From DASQUK01 sp046726215 (GTDB lineage: Bacteria > Actinomycetota > Acidimicrobiia > Acidimicrobiales > VFJN01), in the NCBI GenBank assembly GCA_046726215.1, contig JBKPAA010000019.1, positions 62,001-126,000 of the forward strand: a stretch of DNA of 64,000 nt, read 5' to 3'. Both the position numbers and the translations under genes were made by a program. Positions within the stretch are counted from its first letter, which is position 1. Every line of letters begins with the position of its first letter. The notes beneath the pieces are model-generated. The model ran no database searches. It had not been told where the DNA came from and saw only the letters and a program-made list of their open reading frames with translations. Shown here piece by piece: positions 58,981 to 64,000 of this stretch.

Positions 58981-59816
58981 CGGGCGTGGCGTCGGACGGC
59001 TCCGGGCGTCTGTACGAGGAGTTGGCGGCGGCCATCCGGGCCGAGGAGGCCGTGGCGCTGGCCACCGTCATCGCCGGTCCCGGGCAGGGTGGCAAGCTGC
59101 TGGTGGGTCCCGGGCGCGGCGCCATGGGGTCGCTGGGCAACCCCGACCTCGATCGGGTCGTCACCCGGGACGCCCTGGGGGAGCTGGCCGCCGGCACGAC
59201 TGTCGTCCGCCACTACGGCGAGCACGGAGAGGCGCGGGAGACCGTCGTGGCGGTGTTCGTGGAGAGCTTCGCACCGCCGCCGCAGATGCTGGTGTTCGGT
59301 GCGGTGGACTTCACGGCGTCCCTGGCGCGGGTGGCGAAGGTGCTCGGCTACCGGGTCACCGTGTGTGACGCGCGCGAGGTGTTCGCCACGCGGGCGCGGT
59401 TCCCGCAGGCCGACGAGGTGGTGGTCGACTGGCCCGACAGGTTGTTGGGCCGCGTCGGAGCCGGGCTCACGGCGCGCGACGCTGTGTGTGTGCTGACGCA
59501 CGACGCCAAGTTCGACGTCCCCGCGCTGGTGGCGGCGCTCGCCACCGCCGTGGGCTACATCGGGGCCATGGGCAGCCGGAGGACCCACGCCGAGCGGATC
59601 GCGCGGCTGAAGGAGGCGGGTGTCGACGACGAGTCCCTCCTGCGGATCCGGGCCCCGATCGGTCTCGACATCGGGGCCCGCACGCCGGAAGAGACGGCGG
59701 TGTCGATCTGTTCCGAGATCATCGCCCAGCGCACCGGTCGCCACGACGCCCGACCGCTGCGCGACACGGAGGGCCCGATCCACGGCGGTGACTCCGAGCC
59801 GCCCGTCGGCGGCTGA
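58977..59816 (+). CDS. XdhC-family protein with N-terminal and Rossmann domains
   Basis: The 279-residue protein has an N-terminal XdhC_CoxI-like domain (about 5-100; A-V-A-L-A-T-V-I, then G-S-L-G-N-P-D-L-D) that lacks both conserved Cys residues. An XdhC_C Rossmann domain (about 100-250) follows, with M-L-V-F-G-A-V-D-F-T, V-C-V-L-T-H-D-A-K-F-D, Y-I-G-A-M-G-S-R-R-T and I-G-L-D-I-G-A-R-T-P-E. The two-gene arrangement splits the usual single XdhC activity: the Cys motifs lie in the small upstream protein and the nucleotide-binding part here. A heterodimer is likely. Confidence 0.88.
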   Translation: MTGVASDGSGRLYEELAAAIRAEEAVALATVIAGPGQGGKLLVGPGRGAMGSLGNPDLDRVVTRDALGELAAGTTVVRHYGEHGEARETVVAVFVESFAPPPQMLVFGAVDFTASLARVAKVLGYRVTVCDAREVFATRARFPQADEVVVDWPDRLLGRVGAGLTARDAVCVLTHDAKFDVPALVAALATAVGYIGAMGSRRTHAERIARLKEAGVDDESLLRIRAPIGLDIGARTPEETAVSICSEIIAQRTGRHDARPLRDTEGPIHGGDSEPPVGG

Positions 59817-59820
59817 CGCC

Positions 59821-60396
59821 GTGACCCTCGCGGCGATCGTGCTGGCGGCGGGCGGGGGATCACGGTTCACGGCATCGGGCGGGGACGTCCACAAGCTGCT
59901 GGCCCCCTTCCAGGGGCGCACGGTGGTGGAGTGGGCCATCGACAGTGCCGCGGCCGCCGGGCTGGACGCGCTGTACGTGGTGCGGGGCGCCACCGACCTA
60001 CCGGTCCCACCACTGGCGGCCGACGCCGTGCGGTTCGTGGCCAACGACCGCTGGCAGGACGGCATGGCAACGTCGCTCCGGGCGGGCCTGACCCGGGCGC
60101 GGCGGGATGGGCACCATGCGGTGGTCGTCGGCCTGGGGGACCAGCCGCTGGTGCTGGCGGAATCGTGGCAACGCGTGGCCGGGGCGAAGGCCAAGCCCAT
60201 CGGTGTGGCGACGTACCACGGGAGGCGTGGTAACCCGGTCCGGCTGTCGTCGCTCGTCTGGCCGCTGCTGCCGCTGACCGGCGACGTGGGAGCCAGGTTG
60301 GTGATGCGCCGCCGGCCGGACCTGGTGATGGAAGTACCGTGTCCGGGGGGTGCCGGCGACATCGATACGGTCGACGATCTGAGGGATTGGAGCTGA
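59821..60396 (+). CDS. MocA/MobA-like molybdenum cofactor nucleotidyltransferase
   Basis: The 191-residue protein has the nucleotidyltransferase start I-V-L-A-A-G-G-G-S-R-F, then K-L-L-A-P-F-Q-G near residue 25 and V-V-G-L-G-D-Q-P near residue 102 (metal-binding Asp). G-N-P-V-R-L-S follows near residue 140 and D-I-D-T-V-D-D near the C-terminus. This is the MocA branch, which makes the cytosine dinucleotide form of the cofactor used by xanthine dehydrogenase-family enzymes. Its position in the hydroxylase cluster supports that over MobA. Confidence 0.88.
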   Translation: MTLAAIVLAAGGGSRFTASGGDVHKLLAPFQGRTVVEWAIDSAAAAGLDALYVVRGATDLPVPPLAADAVRFVANDRWQDGMATSLRAGLTRARRDGHHAVVVGLGDQPLVLAESWQRVAGAKAKPIGVATYHGRRGNPVRLSSLVWPLLPLTGDVGARLVMRRRPDLVMEVPCPGGAGDIDTVDDLRDWS

Positions 60397-60400
60397 TGCC

Positions 60401-61297
60401 GTGGACCTGACCAACGAGTTCCGTGTGGGTGTCCCGGTCGAGCAGGCCTGGGAGGTGCTCACCGACGTCGAGCGCATTGCCCCGTGCATGCCGGGGGCGC
60501 AACTCCAGGAGATCGAGGGCGACGAGTACCGCGGGATCGTGAAGGTCAAGGTCGGTCCCATCACGGCGCAGTACAAGGGCGCGGCGCGCTTCGTCGAGAA
60601 GGACGATGCCGGGCACCGGGCGGTCCTGCGGGCCGAGGGCCGGGAGACTCGGGGCCAGGGCAACGCCAACGCCACCATCACGGCGCAGCTCGAGTCCGAC
60701 GGCGACGGCACCAAGGTGTCGGTCGTGACCGAGCTCACGATCACCGGGCGCGTGGCCCAGTTCGGGCGGGGCGTGTTGGCGGACGTCTCATCGAAGCTGC
60801 TGGGCCAGTTCGTCGACTGCCTCGAATCGAAGCTGCTGGCGGGGGAGGAGAGCGGCGAGGGCGGCACCGGTGCGGCGGCGACGGGCAGTGCCGCTGCCGG
60901 CGGTGCGGCGGCCGGTGCAGCCTCGTCGAGCTCCGCCGCCTCACCGCCAGGGGCATCGACACCCGGCGGACCCCGCGACATCGCCTCGGAGGGCGCCGCT
61001 GCGACCCTGCAGACCGACGTCCCGGAGGGCGCGGCATGGCCCGGCCAGGCATCGTCCGCCAAACCGTCGGCGCAAGCCGCCAAAGCCGCGCCGCCGGCCG
61101 GCGAGGACGTGGACCGGGCCCGGGCCAACGGCACGTCCGGCCCGTCGATCCGGGTGGTCGACTCGCCCGACGCGGAGCCCGTCGACCTGCTCGAAGCCGC
61201 CGGCGCACCGGTGGCGAAGCGCCTGGCGCCCGCAGTCGTCGCCCTCACGCTCCTGTGGCTGCTGAGCATCTTCCTGCGCCGCCGGCGCCGGCGCTGA
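60401..61297 (+). CDS. CoxG-like SRPBCC-domain membrane protein
   Basis: The 298-residue protein has an N-terminal CoxG domain (about 1-145: L-T-N-E-F-R-V-G-V-P-V-E-Q-A-W, then C-M-P-G-A-Q, then G-P-I-T-A-Q-Y-K-G). An Ala/Ser/Pro-rich linker of about 115 residues follows, then a C-terminal membrane helix (L-T-L-L-W-L-L-S-I-F-L) ending in R-R-R-R-R-R. In Oligotropha CoxG is needed to anchor CO dehydrogenase to the membrane. The long linker with a tail anchor would suit tethering the enzyme. GGAG precedes the GTG start. Confidence 0.9.
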   Translation: MDLTNEFRVGVPVEQAWEVLTDVERIAPCMPGAQLQEIEGDEYRGIVKVKVGPITAQYKGAARFVEKDDAGHRAVLRAEGRETRGQGNANATITAQLESDGDGTKVSVVTELTITGRVAQFGRGVLADVSSKLLGQFVDCLESKLLAGEESGEGGTGAAATGSAAAGGAAAGAASSSSAASPPGASTPGGPRDIASEGAAATLQTDVPEGAAWPGQASSAKPSAQAAKAAPPAGEDVDRARANGTSGPSIRVVDSPDAEPVDLLEAAGAPVAKRLAPAVVALTLLWLLSIFLRRRRRR

Positions 61298-61383
61298 GTC
61301 CCGGCCCACCGCTCCCCGGACGATTGGGTCACCAGGGGGGCCGCGCTAGAATGTCCCTCCTGCCCGGGCTCCCGGACAGCCAC

Positions 61384-61469
61384 GTCGGAGTGGCGGAATT
61401 GGCAGACGCGCCAGGTTGAGGGCCTGGTGCCCGATTAAGGGCGTGGGGGTTCAAGTCCCCCCTCCGACA
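61384..61469 (+). tRNA. tRNA-Leu (anticodon GAG)
   Basis: The acceptor stem GTCGGAG/CTCCGAC pairs 7 of 7. The anticodon arm is CCAGG-TTGAGGG-CCTGG with GAG at 34-36, and a long variable arm (TGCCCGATTAAGGGCGT) marks the leucine class. The T arm contains GTTCAAGTC. No CCA is encoded. A recombinase remnant begins directly at its 3' end. Confidence 0.95.
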
Positions 61470-62090
61470 CGACTAAAGACACGGCCCAGATCCGTGGTGG
61501 CGACGACGGCTTTGCGCGCCGGGTGGTATACGAGGTTGAGCCCGAGGCTGTGGTAGATGCTCGCCTTTTTGGGCTGCGTCGCCTCGCGGAGGACAGCGCC
61601 GAGGCCTCCGAGTTCCACCAGCAGCGCGTCGATATCCATCGGGCTAAGACGTTCCGGTGACTGGAGGCTCGCAAGCTGGCGAGTCACCGCCTCGCGCTGA
61701 GCACGAAGGTCGGCGAGTCGCGGGTTGATGACAGCCGGATCGGTGCCGGCTTCGATGGCCGTCACGAGGTTGGTGGTGGCCTTGTCGATCCCCGTAAGCC
61801 GCGCCCGCAGGCTGGCGTGTCGTGTTTCGATTGACTCCTCTGGCTCTGAGTGGAGGCCAGCCATTCGGGATCGGCGAGGGTCGGGAGCCAGGCATCCAGG
61901 GCGTTCACGATGGCGTCTTCGCGAACGTACACGGCCTTGGGGTGGTGGGAGAGGTACAAGGGCAGGGCGCGGCTCTGGGTGGTGGTGCAGCGGTAGCGCA
62001 GCGTGCCGTGGGCCTGGTTGCCTTGCATCTTCCGCTCGCAGATGCCGCAGTGGACCAGGCCACGGAGCATGTAGGGCGTCGCCGAGCCGA
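61451..62090 (-). pseudogene. Remnant of a large serine recombinase (C-terminal part, frameshifted)
   Basis: On the minus strand, P-Y-M-L-R-G-L-V-H-C-G-I-C-E-R-K-M-Q-G followed by R-Y-R-C matches the zinc-ribbon part of actinobacterial serine recombinases. H-H-P-K-A-V-Y-V-R-E-D-A-I-V follows. A shift of frame near 61850 is needed to continue into a coiled region (S-E-P-E-E-S-I-E-T, then L-R-A-R-L-T-G-I-D-K-A). The catalytic domain is missing; other sequence starts at about 62091. The frame runs on into the tRNA 3' half before its stop at 61451, so the original end has been lost as well. Confidence 0.75.
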
Positions 62091-62109
62091 GTCGCTGGCG
62101 GTCTCGCCG

Positions 62110-62660
62110 AGTTGAACGAGGTATGCCTCGCCGAGGTCGATGCCCGCGGCCCCTGCGAACTGGCCGACGCTGTCACCCGTGAGCTGTCCGACCTCGTGGG
62201 GCTGCTCGGCGCCATCGGCGCTGAGACCGCCGGCTCGACGGTCGTGCGCCTCCACGCCGGCCTGAAGAGCAACGCGGTCAGCGGGCTCTCCTACGTCTTG
62301 TTCGACTTCTTGGCTCACGGCCACGACATCGCCACCGCCGCCGGCCGGGCCTGGCTCGTCGAACCCCGTCACGCCGCCCTCGACCTGCACGCCGCGCTTC
62401 CGATCTTTGAGCCATGGGTGCAGCGCTCCGTTCTCGAGGGGCCCGCCCAACAGGCGGCCATCAGCTTTCCCGGCGACCCCGCCGCCATCGTCCTTGACGT
62501 CGGCGACGGCAGGTACCACGCCCAGAACCAGCCACGGAGCGACGCGCCCGCCGACCTCACCGAGGTCGACCCGGTGGAGGCCTTCCTCGCTCTGGCCCGC
62601 CGCGGCCCGGCCACGACGCCCGCCGTGCAGCGGCTGGTGTCGTGGTTCGAGCCCATCTGA
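62110..62660 (+). pseudogene. Truncated maleylpyruvate isomerase-family (DinB-like) protein
   Basis: About 180 residues match the second part of a TIGR03083-type protein: V-L-F-D-F-L-A-H-G-H-D-I-A-T-A-A-G near residue 75, then a C-terminal SCP2-like region with I-V-L-D-V-G-D-G-R-Y, ending S-W-F-E-P-I. The N-terminal helices with the first metal ligands are absent. Upstream DNA is recombinase remnant on the other strand, which indicates a break near 62091-62110. No ribosome-binding site is visible. A full-length relative exists at 37670-38446. Confidence 0.6.
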
Positions 62661-62736
62661 CGTGCACGGGCCTGGCAACCGCCAGCACCCGGCTCACCCA
62701 CAGGCCTACGGGCCACGTCTCAGGAAGGAACCAGCA

Positions 62737-63099
62737 ATGGCCACACCGATCGAGGACCTGCCTATCGAGATCTCCAAGGGAGAGCTCGAAACCCGCTACA
62801 TCGAGTGGGGCGACATGGCCGTCCGCCACGCCCGGGTCCCAGCCGGCACCGATTTCGCCCCCGTCCTTGCCGGGCTGCCGGGCGACCGGTGTCCGAGCCC
62901 CCACTGGGGGATCGTGCTCGAGGGCTCGATCCGCATCATGCACGGCGACGGTACCCAGGAGACCGCTCGCGCGGGGCAGGTCTACCACTGGCTCGCGGGA
63001 CACACCGCCACCACCGCCGAAGCCACCACCTTCATCGAGGTCGGCCCAGTCGGCCCGATGCGCCAGTTCAGCGAGCACGCCAAGCGGATGCTCGGCTGA
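62737..63099 (+). CDS. Small cupin-fold protein
   Basis: The 120-residue product has an intact frame with AGGAAGGAA before ATG 62737. G-D-R-C-P-S-P-H-W-G-I-V-L-E-G-S-I-R-I near residue 47 and G-Q-V-Y-H-W-L-A-G-H-T-A near residue 82 form the two cupin-type motifs; the second retains His residues. A small cupin dioxygenase-like or binding role is possible, and the substrate is unknown. It is the only complete protein gene in the decayed region after tRNA-Leu, followed by a broken VOC-domain gene with which it was probably co-transcribed. Confidence 0.65.
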   Translation: MATPIEDLPIEISKGELETRYIEWGDMAVRHARVPAGTDFAPVLAGLPGDRCPSPHWGIVLEGSIRIMHGDGTQETARAGQVYHWLAGHTATTAEATTFIEVGPVGPMRQFSEHAKRMLG

Positions 63100-63101
63100 C
63101 T

Positions 63102-63559
63102 ATGACCGACCCGGGCCACCTCCTCCATCGCCAAGCTCTGGAAGCCAGTCGTCAACGTCACCGACCTCCACGAAGCGGAGCGGTTCTGCTCGACGGTCGC
63201 CGGGCTGTCGCCCATGGGGCAGGTACAGCACGTTCTCGATCCTCGACAACCCGGAGCATCCGGGTTCGGATGGCTGGATCCTGCTCCAGCAGGTGCCGGA
63301 GACCGAGGCGGTGCAGGCCGGCACCCATCTCGACATCCGCGTCGACGACGTGGCCGCCGCCACCCACCAGATCGAGGCCGTCGGCGGCATGGTCCTCAAG
63401 GCCCCGGCCTTCTACGAGCTCGACGGCCGGCCGGTCCTCGAGTGGGCGGTGATGCAGGACCCGTTCGGCAACGCCTTCTGCGTCATCCGGTGGCCGCTCG
63501 CCCACCAGCAGCCGGCATTTCCCCACTCCGGAAGAGAAGGCGCTTCTTCGCGCGACTAG
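63102..63559 (+). pseudogene. Frameshifted VOC (glyoxalase/dioxygenase-fold) protein
   Basis: Homology is spread over frames. I-A-K-L-W-K-P-V-V-N-V-T-D-L-H-E-A lies in one frame (from about 63127). Y-S-T-F-S-I-L-D-N-P-E-H-P-G-S-D-G-W-I-L-L then continues in another from about 63225. H-L-D-I-R-V-D-D-V-A-A-A and P-V-L-E-W-A-V-M-Q-D-P-F-G-N-A-F follow, ending at TAG 63557. The ATG at 63102 is in a third frame. At least two shifts are therefore needed to read one protein of about 150 residues. It directly follows the cupin gene. Confidence 0.7.
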
Positions 63560-63831
63560 CGGGAGGACACGGGCTTGAGTCTGCTCGGCAGCGCCAAACC
63601 ATGCACCCCCGGATCAACGCCCACCTGTCCCCGAACACCCGCTCGAGGGCACACAGAACCGCAGTCCAGAGGGCCCCGGCGGCGAGCACGGAACCGGCGA
63701 TCGGTGCTCATCGTGGTTCTCCGCGGAATGCTTGAGGGAGGGGTTGTGCATGGGGTGTGCCGTTGGGGCGCTTGTGTCAGCAGTTGGTTCCAGTCCCGCT
63801 GGGAGGGCGGTCCGGTTCGATCGTGGCGGGT
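63560..63831. other. Noncoding or decayed interval
   Basis: No gene can be supported in these 272 bases on either strand. The composition is less strictly biased at third positions than in the rest of the window. Confidence 0.4.
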
Positions 63832-64000
63832 TCAGGTGAGCTGGACCCGTAGCCGTTGCATCTCGGCGGGGCGTTTGCCGGGACGGGGCCGGTAGTCGGG
63901 CACGCCGACCGTGGTGACCAGCATCGGGGATGCTTCGGTTCGGAGGAAGGCGGACACCTCGTCGTCGTAGAAGGTGATGCCGGTGGCGCCGTAGCCGAGG
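63832..64000 (-). CDS. Nitroreductase-like protein, C-terminal part
   Basis: The minus-strand frame enters at the window edge and ends with TGA at 63832-63834, giving the last 55 residues. L-G-Y-G-A-T-G-I-T-F-Y-D-D-E-V-S-A-F followed by P-M-L-V-T-T-V-G-V-P matches the end of flavin-dependent nitroreductase/SagB-type dehydrogenases. The final 15 residues are a variable tail. The start and FMN-binding Arg residues lie outside the window. Confidence 0.6.
   Translation of the reverse strand, partial: LGYGATGITFYDDEVSAFLRTEASPMLVTTVGVPDYRPRPGKRPAEMQRLRVQLT

Noticed and set aside
61435..61674. Short minus-strand frames reading through tRNA-Leu
   Set aside because: The ends of these frames are antisense tRNA sequence, so they are not genuine protein termini. 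They are covered by the recombinase remnant.

Overview
The window is GC-rich and densely coded. Many genes start with GTG, stop/start overlaps of the ATGA or GTGA type are common, and few genes have a good Shine-Dalgarno sequence. The gene content points to the Actinomycetota: an ANTAR response regulator beside polA, mycothiol-type DinB/maleylpyruvate-isomerase proteins, a group II truncated haemoglobin, and the uvrC-rapZ-yvcK-gap-pgk-tpiA...secG neighbourhood. whiA is missing from its usual place after yvcK, which suggests a lineage outside the classical Streptomyces/Mycobacterium branch; an Acidimicrobiia-like organism is my best guess (inference only). Aerobic molybdenum-hydroxylase genes, a truncated haemoglobin and oligopeptide and maltodextrin genes suggest a free-living aerobic heterotroph.

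Layout. 1-5.3 kb: the end of an ABM-fold gene, then trpC-trpF-trpB-trpA, whose last stop overlaps a proline-rich membrane metalloprotease. 5.3-11.7 kb: dienelactone hydrolase, a HIT-like protein with a truncated haemoglobin, a 76-aa basic protein divergent from a sulfatase, a Bcp peroxiredoxin, and an ECF sigma factor joined to an O6-methylguanine methyltransferase. 11.7-24.5 kb: an odd tRNA with anticodon CAA, phosphoribosyltransferase, malQ, a DMT permease, pdtaR-like, polA, a methyltransferase, rpsA, coaE, a FAM151-like protein and crp. 24.6-38.5 kb: uvrB, methyltransferase, uvrA (with a LexA-type box), a maltose-phosphorylase/beta-phosphoglucomutase pair, nadA, uvrC, a methyltransferase and a mycothiol-type protein. 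38.5-50.2 kb: rapZ, a frameshifted yvcK, gap-pgk-tpiA, an oligopeptide ABC operon and secG. 50.3-61.3 kb: one co-directional molybdenum-hydroxylase cluster with two large subunits and a full maturation set. 61.4-64 kb: tRNA-Leu(GAG) followed by a decayed zone with a recombinase remnant, truncated or frameshifted genes, one intact cupin gene and the end of a nitroreductase-like gene.

How the genes work together. trpCFBA covers the last steps of tryptophan synthesis. uvrA, uvrB, uvrC, polA and the methylguanine methyltransferase are a repair complement spread over 25 kb. malQ, the GH65 phosphorylase and beta-phosphoglucomutase would carry maltodextrin into glucose-6-phosphate, feeding gap-pgk-tpiA. 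The hydroxylase cluster carries structural subunits, MoxR/VWA maturation proteins, XdhC-type chaperones, a MocA-like cytidylyltransferase and a CoxG-like membrane protein.

What is unusual. At least fifteen genes have a TANNNT hexamer 6-10 bases before the start codon and no Shine-Dalgarno, suggesting widespread leaderless transcription. Three families of structured intergenic repeats are present in two copies each: a CTTTGAAG hairpin next to methyltransferase starts after polA and uvrC, a nested GAGGCAAT palindrome, and a GGCGCC-flanked element. Each repair gene polA, uvrB and uvrC is directly followed by a SAM-methyltransferase gene. The tRNA with anticodon CAA has no long variable arm. All identifications come from reading the sequence; no database search was run.
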